DNA of 6,302 bases from Deltaproteobacteria bacterium (GTDB taxonomy: Bacteria > Bdellovibrionota_C > UBA2361 > OMII01), in NCBI GenBank assembly GCA_023262305.1, contig JALRCK010000141.1, positions 1-6,302 on the forward strand. Direction: 5' to 3'. This document shows, piece by piece, positions 1-5,872 of this stretch; the first letter of the stretch is position 1, and each line of letters begins with the position of its first letter. The translations under genes were made by a program, and so were the position numbers. The notes beneath the pieces were generated by a model. That model was not told the DNA's origin and made no database searches. It saw only the letters and a list, made by a program, of their open reading frames with translations.

Positions 1-1
1 C

Positions 2-40
2 CGCAAACGGTTTTTTAAAATTATGCCAGAGGGTATGTGA
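2..40 (+). CDS. Possible 3' end of an upstream gene (partial, tentative)
   Basis: The frame beginning at base 2 is open from the window edge and would end ...RFFKIMPEGM before a TGA at 38-40. That stop overlaps the lon GTG start (37-39) as a GTGA four-base overlap, the usual geometry of translationally coupled operon genes. Only 12 codons are visible, so no family can be recognised. The evidence is weak because a dozen open codons is expected by chance. The same bases can also be read as a short CCG-CAAA-CGG hairpin followed by six T (1-16), which would make this non-coding. Confidence 0.25.
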   Translation, partial: RKRFFKIMPEGM

Positions 41-2472
41 CCAAGAAACGACCATCGAGAAAAAGTCGGGCACGAAAGGAAGCGGTAGCAGGTGCTCCTG
101 AGCCAGTTCTGGTGCCCAACGTGCTTCCGGTTCTCGCTGCTAAAGATATGGTGGCGTTCCCAGGCGTCATGATGTCGCTCTACCTCAGTCGCCCAGAGAG
201 CATTCGGGCTATGGAATCGGCGATGGGCGAGGAGCGTCTCGCCTTTGTCGTCACGCAAAAGGATCCTGAGATAGAGACCCCAAAAGGGCGAGACCTCTAC
301 AAGATGGGAGTCGTGGCGCACATCGTGCGAACGTTGCAGGTTCCAGATGGTCGGCTGAAGGTGCTCCTGCAGGGACTCGTCCGTGCAAAGGCAAAAAAAT
401 ATCAGGGGAAGAAATTCCTCTGCTGTCGGATTGAGCCACTACCAGCTGCTCCGGTTCGTCGGGTCTCGGCTGAAAATCAGGCTATCATCAATCGCATTCG
501 CGAAAACCTTCAGGTGTTAGTTGAGTACGAGCATCTTCCCGAGGAGATGTTGATTATCACAGAGGAGATCCAGGACCCTGGAATTCTCTCTGATGTGATT
601 CTCGCGCACTACAAGATCGATATCCCCCAAGCACAAGCGTCGCTTGAGGAGCTTGATCCATTAAAGAGATTACGCCTCACCGATCGGACCATTAGCGACG
701 ATCTCAACAAATTCATCCTTGCCGAAAAGATCAAGGATAAGGCCCGAGATGAGATGAGCAAGGGGCAGCGTGAGTACTACTTGCGTGAGCAGATCAAGCA
801 GATTCAGCGCGAACTTGGCGAAACCGATATGGGGTCTGATGATCTTCAGACCGTTCGAGCGCGATTGAAGGCGTTGAAGCTTCCCAAGCAGGCGAATGAG
901 GAGGCGTTCAAGCAGCTGAAGCGTTTAGAGCGGATGAGTCCCGAGTCGAGTGAGTTTGCGCTCTTGCGAACGTATCTTGAGTGGATGACCGACCTTCCTT
1001 GGCATGCAAAGACTCATGATCAGCTTGACCTCAAGAAGGCAAAAGAGATCCTCGATGAGGATCACTTTGGTCTCGATAAAGTCAAGGACCGCATCTTGGA
1101 GTACCTGAGCGTGAGAGCTCTTAATCCTGATTCGAAGGGACCGATCTTGCGCTTCGTTGGCCCTCCAGGTGTTGGCAAAACATCTCTTGGGAAGTCGATA
1201 GCGCGAGCTTTGGGACGTTCGTTTAATCGTATGTCGCTCGGTGGTATGAGGGATGAGGCAGAGATTCGAGGTCATCGGCGCACCTACGTCGGAGCTCTGC
1301 CGGGACGTATCCTTCAGGGTCTCAAGCAGTGTGGCACTCGCAATCCAGTATTTGTGCTCGATGAGCTTGATAAAGTTGGAGCTGATTTCCGAGGCGATCC
1401 GGCGTCAGCGCTCCTTGAGGTTTTAGATCCGCACCAAAACATCGACTTCACAGACCACTACCTCAACGTACCATTTGATCTCTCGGATGTTTTGTTCCTC
1501 GCGACAGCGAACACGATTGATACAATTCCTGAGCCCCTCATCGATCGCTTGGAGATCCTCTCTATTCCCGGATACACATCACAGGAAAAACATAAGATCG
1601 CCACGAAGTATATTGTGCCTCGCCAGCTCAAGGATGCAGGACTCTCAGGGCACAAGGTGCAGTTTACTGATGGGGCGATTCGGCTTGTTATTGACCGCTA
1701 TACTCGGGAGGCTGGCGTTCGCTCCTTGGAGCGAGAGATTGGCGCGTTGTGCCGAAAGCTGGCCCGCGACGTTGCCGAGAGAAAGAAGTTCGTGCGTGTT
1801 ATCGACGAAAAGAGGGTAGCGGCTCTCCTTGGTCCAACGAAGTACGATCCCGAAGTCGCAGAGCATTCTGAGGCAGTGGGGCTGGTGCGAGGATTAGCAT
1901 GGACCGCCCTTGGAGGTGAGGTGATGCCGATAGAGGTCTCGCTCGCTAAAGGTGGCGGATCGCTAACACTCACAGGACAGCTTGGAAGCGTGATGCAGGA
2001 GTCCGCGCAAGCCGCGCTGTTCTATGCACGAGCAAATGCCCATGTGTTGGGATTGGAGCCGGATTTCCACTCGAAGTATGATATCCACGTACACGTTCCG
2101 AGCGGGGCGATTCCAAAGGATGGTCCATCGGCTGGCATTACGATCGCAACTGCGCTTGTCTCTGCTCTTTCGGGTCGAAAGATCTCGAAGGATGTAGCGA
2201 TGACGGGCGAGATGACCCTCAGAGGCAATATCCTTGCAGTGGGCGGTTTGCGGGAGAAAGCGCTCGCAGCGCTTCAACACGGAATTACAAAAGTGATTAT
2301 ACCCTATGAGAACATCAAGGATCTTGAGGAGGTTCCTGAGGAGCAGCGTAAACAGATCCAGTTCGTTCCAGTCAAGCACGTGAGTGAAGTTCTTGCCCTG
2401 GCACTCCTCGGGCGGCGCAAAAAGACTGCGCCGACCAAGAGGAAGATGAAGCGTAGGGAGCTCTCTCTCTAG
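37..2472 (+). CDS. lon: ATP-dependent protease Lon (LonA type)
   Basis: Lon is a cytoplasmic homo-oligomeric AAA+ serine protease that unfolds and degrades damaged and regulatory proteins. At 811 aa the protein has normal LonA length and complete architecture. The N-terminal substrate-binding domain begins near residue 29 (VLPVLAAKDMVAFPG). The AAA+ module has Walker A GPPGVGKT (375-382), pore-loop Tyr417 in TYVGALPG, Walker B with D442/E443, sensor-1 Asn492, arginine finger Arg504 and sensor-2 Arg562. The peptidase domain has catalytic Ser698 in PKDGPSAG and Lys741 in GGLREKAL, so it should be active. The GTG at 37 is the first possible start after an in-frame TAA at 16-18. The next GTGs (112, 121) would remove residues just before the conserved domain. 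AGAGGG at 28-33 lies only 3 nt from the GTG, a poor ribosome-binding spacing that may point to coupling with an upstream gene. A basic Lys/Arg tail follows the conserved C-terminus. The HExxH gene follows after 20 bp. Confidence 0.97.
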   Translation: MTKKRPSRKSRARKEAVAGAPEPVLVPNVLPVLAAKDMVAFPGVMMSLYLSRPESIRAMESAMGEERLAFVVTQKDPEIETPKGRDLYKMGVVAHIVRTLQVPDGRLKVLLQGLVRAKAKKYQGKKFLCCRIEPLPAAPVRRVSAENQAIINRIRENLQVLVEYEHLPEEMLIITEEIQDPGILSDVILAHYKIDIPQAQASLEELDPLKRLRLTDRTISDDLNKFILAEKIKDKARDEMSKGQREYYLREQIKQIQRELGETDMGSDDLQTVRARLKALKLPKQANEEAFKQLKRLERMSPESSEFALLRTYLEWMTDLPWHAKTHDQLDLKKAKEILDEDHFGLDKVKDRILEYLSVRALNPDSKGPILRFVGPPGVGKTSLGKSIARALGRSFNRMSLGGMRDEAEIRGHRRTYVGALPGRILQGLKQCGTRNPVFVLDELDKVGADFRGDPASALLEVLDPHQNIDFTDHYLNVPFDLSDVLFLATANTIDTIPEPLIDRLEILSIPGYTSQEKHKIATKYIVPRQLKDAGLSGHKVQFTDGAIRLVIDRYTREAGVRSLEREIGALCRKLARDVAERKKFVRVIDEKRVAALLGPTKYDPEVAEHSEAVGLVRGLAWTALGGEVMPIEVSLAKGGGSLTLTGQLGSVMQESAQAALFYARANAHVLGLEPDFHSKYDIHVHVPSGAIPKDGPSAGITIATALVSALSGRKISKDVAMTGEMTLRGNILAVGGLREKALAALQHGITKVIIPYENIKDLEEVPEEQRKQIQFVPVKHVSEVLALALLGRRKKTAPTKRKMKRRELSL

Positions 2473-2492
2473 GCTCTGAGTCCCAAGCTACT

Positions 2493-3482
2493 ATGTGGAG
2501 CGCAAAGAGCTTCTTCATCTCTTCTATGTCGCTCGGGGTAATCGGGCTGCTCGGTGTGGCATCCGATGTGGCCGCTCAGACTGATTGCGTCTATGCTGAT
2601 GACCGCGGCGCCCTTGTGGGAGCGCCAGCGCTCAAGGATGTGCCTGCACGGTTTCGCTCAAAAGCTGCGTGTCGCGATCGGCAGCCCTCAACTGTCCCTG
2701 GGGCTGATGACATTACGATCCGAGGCGGATCTCGCAGCTCCTCGTTTGGCACCCCCTTGGGAACGGTCGAGGTAAAGTGGCCGAGGCAGGTTGAGCAGTG
2801 TTTCGGGAAGTCTCCCAATCGAGCGATCTCGGAGGCTGCATCTGCGGTGAATCGCGCGCTTCGCACGGCTCGTTTTGATCAGAGTATTCAGGCGCAGCGA
2901 CGTGATTGGTCATTCGTCCTCATAGATAGAGCGAATGCGGTCTCTCAATTCCCGATGCAGTTAAGCATGGGGGGGCACCCTGGGTTTATGGTGCCGCCCA
3001 ATAATATCTACATCGTTACTGACTACATCTCGCCGAACTGCCAAAAGGGTGGAGATAGTGATGTGATGCTGACGCAGGTGCTCCTCCACGAGATGGGCCA
3101 TGTCTTAGAGTACGCCTTGCTTGGAGGTCGTGATTTTAGCAGCGAGAGAAAGCGTGCTGAAGGGTTTGCGGCGTGGTTCGAGGGATACAGCGCGCAGTAC
3201 GCTTCAACGATCCCGAAGGGGAGAGTGCAAGAGCGGTATCGCAGTATGATTCAGTCTGATGCTCGCGTGGGCTCATCCTCGTTTGCAGGAACTGGAGAAG
3301 ACTACGCAATCGCTTCACTTGAGTTTGAGGCGATAGTTGCTCGAAAGGGCGTTTCGGGACTGATGGATGTGTATGAGACGATGGGCAAAGATCGCAGCTC
3401 GTTTTATGACGCCGTGAAAAAACGCTTTGGCTGGGACCAAAAAGATCTTCAGCGAGAGGTGAAAACGCTCGTAAGCCGGTGA
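2493..3482 (+). CDS. Exported putative zinc metallopeptidase (HExxH), uncharacterised
   Basis: I do not recognise a named family. The 329-aa protein starts with a Sec-type signal peptide: Lys5, a hydrophobic core at about 7-22, and likely cleavage after VAA at 28. The mature part is therefore periplasmic or secreted. The segment LLHEMGHVLEY contains an HExxH zinc motif (H199, E200, H203). E223 in AEGFAAWFEGYSA, 20 residues further on, is a candidate third zinc ligand in the gluzincin manner, but this is inferred. Four Cys (32, 60, 103, 183) could form two disulfides; Cys32 is not in a lipobox. No other domain is evident in the 170 residues before the motif. The ATG lies 20 bp after the lon stop with no clear Shine-Dalgarno; an ATG at codon 12 would cut the signal peptide short. 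Co-transcription with lon is likely. A catalytic role is unproven, and the protein could be a non-proteolytic metalloprotein. Confidence 0.8.
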   Translation: MWSAKSFFISSMSLGVIGLLGVASDVAAQTDCVYADDRGALVGAPALKDVPARFRSKAACRDRQPSTVPGADDITIRGGSRSSSFGTPLGTVEVKWPRQVEQCFGKSPNRAISEAASAVNRALRTARFDQSIQAQRRDWSFVLIDRANAVSQFPMQLSMGGHPGFMVPPNNIYIVTDYISPNCQKGGDSDVMLTQVLLHEMGHVLEYALLGGRDFSSERKRAEGFAAWFEGYSAQYASTIPKGRVQERYRSMIQSDARVGSSSFAGTGEDYAIASLEFEAIVARKGVSGLMDVYETMGKDRSSFYDAVKKRFGWDQKDLQREVKTLVSR

Positions 3483-3587
3483 GGGGCTCTCAAGAGCTGC
3501 TTCAACGCGCTCGTATCCTATTTTGACGCTCACCTGCTCGTGCACGTTTCGACGGCGTCTCATGTCCTACTCGAATACCCGCGAGCA

Positions 3588-4343
3588 CTAGAAATTAAGC
3601 GTCACGCACACCCCTCGGATCGACTGTCCCGTGAGTTTGCCCCGAGTGTCGCGAAGGGGCTCACTAAAGTATTTGACATCGAAGCGAGGCTCTTTTCCAG
3701 CAATCCCGGAACACGAGGGGTTTCCGTTGATGCCGTCGAGAATCGCTTGAATCTGGCTAGGATATCGACCCTTACGGTCTCGCTCAACAGGCACCTCAAA
3801 TTGAATCGGCTCTCTAAAGCAAACCGTTTTCGCCAGTTCACAGCCGCCAACACATCGACCCTGTACACACGTTTCATCGGAGTCACACACCAGATTACAT
3901 GCACCACAGTTCTTTGCATCGTTTGAGGTGTCAACAGCTTGTCCTCCGCGCTCTGTGACACAGCACATACCACTAGGCTTCAGCGAGAGTGATCCGGGGA
4001 TAAAAGCGGGTTTGCCCGCGCAATTTGGGTCCGAGCAGTCGGTGTGCCCATTGCAGTCGTTGTCCTTACCGTCCTGGCAGGTTGTCGCCAGCATTTCAAC
4101 CAGCCCAGGCTTTATTTCAGGATCTGAGTCATTGCAGTCGCCTCCTCCGCATGCCGGATCGGCAGCACGAGCGCCATCCCGATCACTATCGCATTGAACG
4201 GAAGAAGAGCTGGAGCTTGAGACGCTTGAGCCTTTGCTCCTACTCTGTGCTGTGGAGTCTGTCGCTGCAAGGAAGAGGGTTATCGGCAGAATGGCTAACC
4301 AAAGAACAAGGCGTCGTGCCCGTAGGCCTCGAAGTGAGAGCAT
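3588..4343 (-). CDS. Exported Cys-rich protein with MopE-type metal-binding motif
   Basis: This is a 251-aa secreted or cell-surface protein of unknown role. An Arg-rich N-region and hydrophobic core (about 12-27) form a signal peptide, with likely cleavage after STA at 32. A serine run (39-48) acts as a linker. Residues 51-110 carry the Asp/Cys pattern of MopE-type putative metal-binding repeats: CDSDRDG, GDCNDSDPEIKPG, then CQDGKDNDCNG and TDCSDPNC. A second Cys cluster, NCGACNLVCDSDETCVQGRC (145-164), resembles short repeats common in myxobacterial surface proteins. The last 80 residues contain only three Cys and match nothing I know. Eighteen Cys in total suggest extensive disulfides. The ATG at 4343 is chosen because GGAGG lies 5 nt upstream; an in-frame GTG at 4355 would place that site inside the gene. 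The yceD homologue is 142 bp upstream on the same strand, and the gene converges with the HExxH gene. Metal binding is inferred from the motif only. Confidence 0.82.
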   Translation of the reverse strand: MLSLRGLRARRLVLWLAILPITLFLAATDSTAQSRSKGSSVSSSSSSSVQCDSDRDGARAADPACGGGDCNDSDPEIKPGLVEMLATTCQDGKDNDCNGHTDCSDPNCAGKPAFIPGSLSLKPSGMCCVTERGGQAVDTSNDAKNCGACNLVCDSDETCVQGRCVGGCELAKTVCFREPIQFEVPVERDRKGRYPSQIQAILDGINGNPSCSGIAGKEPRFDVKYFSEPLRDTRGKLTGQSIRGVCVTLNF

Positions 4344-4348
4344 TACCC

Positions 4349-4353
4349 CCTCC
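4349..4353 (-). promoter_or_regulatory. Ribosome binding site deciding the start of the Cys-rich gene
   Basis: The minus strand reads GTGGAGGGGGTAATG. The GGAGG core is 5 nt upstream of the ATG at 4343 and lies within the codons that would follow the alternative GTG at 4355. This supports the shorter 251-aa protein over the 255-aa version. Confidence 0.7.
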
Positions 4354-4411
4354 ACATGAAATAAGCTTTCCTGCCTCTGTAATCGGGTTTCCTCCCGAAA
4401 TGGTAAAGGGC

Positions 4412-4436
4412 AAAAACTATGGACAGGGGGCTGCCC
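4412..4436 (-). terminator. Possible weak intrinsic terminator after the yceD homologue
   Basis: Read on the minus strand, GGGCAG-CCCC-CTGTCC (4436-4421) can form a 6-bp stem with one G-U pair and a 4-nt loop. After ATAG comes a run of five T (4416-4412). It sits about 50 bp beyond the yceD stop and about 70 bp before the Cys-rich gene. The stem is short and the T run is displaced by 4 nt, so termination would be partial at best. It hints that the Cys-rich gene may have its own promoter, but I see no convincing -35/-10 pair in the remaining leader. Confidence 0.3.
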
Positions 4437-4485
4437 GATAGATACGCGGAATGATAGGTGAATGAGAGGTTGCTTGGAGAGACTG

Positions 4486-5043
4486 CTAAGTAGCTTTTTT
4501 GGTTGAGCTCAAAGCCCCCTTCAGCAAGGAGCCAAAAGCTGAGGGCTTCTTCTCATCGCCGTCGGATTCTTCTCTTCGCCACACGTTGGCCGCGCAGTCA
4601 CGTTTGCACACCGTGCATCTCTCGTTCTTGTCTCGAGGGGGATGCCAAAAGGGATTTATATTGAGGATGAGCGCCTCTTGAAGGGGCTCTTCAAGTTCAA
4701 CGTGATCGCCCTCGTATACGATGACTCCCGGGTCATCTATCTCATCGTCGGGGCCGGCTCGGTCGCTTGAGGTTTGGAGGATCCAATCGATCGAGGCTAC
4801 GATCTCATGCGAGACGGGATCCGCGCATGTGGCGCATTCCTGTTTGCACATCCCAGAAACAACACCCTTAACCATGATTCCGCCGTGGGTGCGCGTAAGA
4901 GTGAGATCAACGAAGGGAGCGCTCTCAAAAGTTATCTCCTGCTTCTCAGAGCCTTCAGCGAGCCTGGAGTTGAGGGCCTCAAGAGGGAGGCTCGCCTCGA
5001 TCTTCATTCCAGAAAAAGGGATGGTTGTGGTGCAAATTCTCAT
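4486..5043 (-). CDS. yceD: YceD/DUF177 family protein (23S rRNA accumulation protein homologue)
   Basis: This 185-aa cytoplasmic protein fits the YceD/DUF177 family, whose members are linked to 23S rRNA accumulation and are often encoded next to rpmF (ribosomal protein L32). The N-terminal TIPFSGMKIEASLP matches the family's opening strand. A central HGGIMVKGVVSGMCKQECATC segment holds C66, C70 and C73. A second cluster, ERCTVCKRDCAAN, holds C143, C146 and C150. Together they could bind zinc. The acidic stretch between them (DDEIDDPG, VELEEPLQEALILNINPFW) is also typical, and FGSLLKGAL near the end matches the family's terminal helix. The ATG at 5043 has no good Shine-Dalgarno, but starting at Met13 would remove the conserved first strand. 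rpmF is not directly downstream: only 142 bp separate this gene from the Cys-rich gene. The gene is divergent from ssb. Family assignment is confident; the exact role is inferred from the family. Confidence 0.85.
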   Translation of the reverse strand: MRICTTTIPFSGMKIEASLPLEALNSRLAEGSEKQEITFESAPFVDLTLTRTHGGIMVKGVVSGMCKQECATCADPVSHEIVASIDWILQTSSDRAGPDDEIDDPGVIVYEGDHVELEEPLQEALILNINPFWHPPRDKNERCTVCKRDCAANVWRREESDGDEKKPSAFGSLLKGALSSTKKAT

Positions 5044-5139
5044 GGGGGAATTGTACCCGAGTGGAGAAACTTCTCAAACAGCTCGGTCTGAGCTACGGAG
5101 CTATTGAAACCGAATGTGTAAGTGCTGTAAATACAGGTG

Positions 5140-5145
5140 GTTATA
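5140..5145 (-). promoter_or_regulatory. Candidate -10 element facing the yceD homologue
   Basis: On the minus strand, TATAAC (5145 to 5140) matches five of six bases of the sigma70 -10 consensus. It would start transcription near 5133, giving a leader of about 90 nt to the ATG at 5043. No good -35 sits at 16-18 bp. The closest, GTGACA (5171 to 5166), is 20 bp away, so the call rests on the -10 alone. The element is a mirror image of the ssb -10. Confidence 0.35.
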
Positions 5146-5219
5146 GGGGGTTTGGCGCGGGTTGATGTCACGTTAAACGCGACCCTCTGGATAGCTGGGG
5201 GAAGGGGGCAATCAAGTCT

Positions 5220-5247
5220 TTGAACCCCATAAAAAGTGGGCTATAAC
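5220..5247 (+). promoter_or_regulatory. Sigma70-type promoter for ssb
   Basis: TTGAAC (5220-5225) and TATAAC (5242-5247) are separated by 16 bp and match the -35 and -10 consensus at four and five of six bases. Transcription would begin near 5254, leaving a leader of about 60 nt before the ssb ATG. The element lies in the only non-coding stretch upstream of ssb. No recognised SOS operator overlaps it. Confidence 0.6.
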
Positions 5248-5313
5248 CGCGTGTCGAAGCAACCTTTGAGGGTGAATCTCCGATTACTCCCTGTCTAATT
5301 TTGGAGTTTATGT

Positions 5314-5805
5314 ATGGGTATCAATAAAGTGATGTTACTTGGCAACCTCGGCAAGGATCCAGAGGTTCGCTACACCCCACAACAGATGGCTATCTGCCAG
5401 TTCTCTTTGGCGACAGGTGAGCGTAAGAAGGACACTAACGGTCAATGGGTTGATCACACTGAGTGGCACAACATCGTTGTGTTCGGAAAGACTGCTGAGA
5501 ACTGCGCTCGTTTCTTGAAGAAAGGACGTCAGGCTTTCATCGAGGGGCGAATCCGCACTCGTAAGTGGCAGGACAAGGAAGGCAAGGATCGTTATACAAC
5601 TGAGATCCTCGCCGACACCGTTCAGTTTGTTGGTGGCGCGAAGGGAGAGGGTTCTGATGTAGATTTTGGTGGAGAGGCTGCTAACAGCAACGTTCTCGCT
5701 GGCATTCCAACAGCAGACGCTCTTCCCAAGGCCGCAAATGGAGGGCGTTCTCCTTCGGTTCGTGATGAGCCGGTTACTTTCGATGATGACGATATCCCCT
5801 TCTAG
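5314..5805 (+). CDS. ssb: Single-stranded DNA-binding protein SSB
   Basis: SSB coats single-stranded DNA during replication, repair and recombination and recruits partner proteins through its C-terminal tip. The 163-aa protein starts with the canonical MGINKVMLLGNLGKDPEVRY. The OB fold runs to about residue 108 and includes the diagnostic TEWHNIVVFGKTAE and the GRQAFIEGRIRTRKWQDKEG segment. W51, F57 and W85 correspond by eye to E. coli W54, F60 and W88; the position of E. coli W40 is not aromatic. A Gly/Ala-rich linker leads to the acidic tip DDDDIPF, the conserved partner-binding tail, so the gene is complete. GGAG at 5303-5306 lies 7 nt before the ATG and supports this start; the ATG at 5310 is in another frame. 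The gene is preceded by its own promoter and followed by a strong terminator, so it is probably transcribed mainly alone. It is not paired here with rpsF or rpsR, as it often is in other bacteria. Confidence 0.97.
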   Translation: MGINKVMLLGNLGKDPEVRYTPQQMAICQFSLATGERKKDTNGQWVDHTEWHNIVVFGKTAENCARFLKKGRQAFIEGRIRTRKWQDKEGKDRYTTEILADTVQFVGGAKGEGSDVDFGGEAANSNVLAGIPTADALPKAANGGRSPSVRDEPVTFDDDDIPF

Positions 5806-5816
5806 GTCGTTGGGAG

Positions 5817-5859
5817 CCCCTCGCCAGCTCTGAAAAGCTGGCGAGGGGTTTTTGCTTTT
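5817..5859 (+). terminator. Strong rho-independent terminator after ssb
   Basis: A perfect 13-bp GC-rich stem pairs CCCCTCGCCAGCT (5817-5829) with AGCTGGCGAGGGG (5836-5848) around the 6-nt loop CTGAAA. TTTTT (5849-5853) and then GCTTTT follow. It starts 11 bp after the ssb stop. The other strand has no T tract after the stem, so it acts only on + transcripts. Confidence 0.95.
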
Positions 5860-5872
5860 AGGTAGGTTTTTT

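Noticed and set aside
925..1275. 116-aa minus-strand frame within lon, with similar ones elsewhere in lon
   Set aside because: Lon is complete and intact on the + strand; these frames lack motifs and are expected shadows.
3540..3926. 128-aa frame on the + strand opposite the Cys-rich gene
   Set aside because: It has no domain or signal peptide and lies antisense to a gene with signal peptide, MopE motifs and a good ribosome binding site.
4356..4485. Possible riboswitch in the leader of the Cys-rich gene (GGGCAAAA on the + strand recalled the c-di-GMP-I consensus)
   Set aside because: The GGCAAA-like string is on the wrong strand for the gene, and the other conserved c-di-GMP-I segments are missing on either strand.
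5114..5146. Ten-residue Cys-rich peptide frame MCKCCKYRWL
   Set aside because: There is no Shine-Dalgarno at usable spacing (GGAG is 13 nt away), and it overlaps the palindrome and the yceD -10 element.
5061..5165. Short + strand frame from GTG (34 aa, beginning VEKLLKQLGLSYG) in the yceD-ssb gap
   Set aside because: It looks mildly protein-like, but the start is GTG, GGGGGA lies about 11 nt away, and it spans the yceD leader and promoter. Length is within chance for this base composition.
5044..5313. A known RNA gene (4.5S/SRP RNA, 6S, RNase P or tRNA) in the divergent gap
   Set aside because: None of the conserved core strings of these RNAs is present, and no cloverleaf can be drawn.
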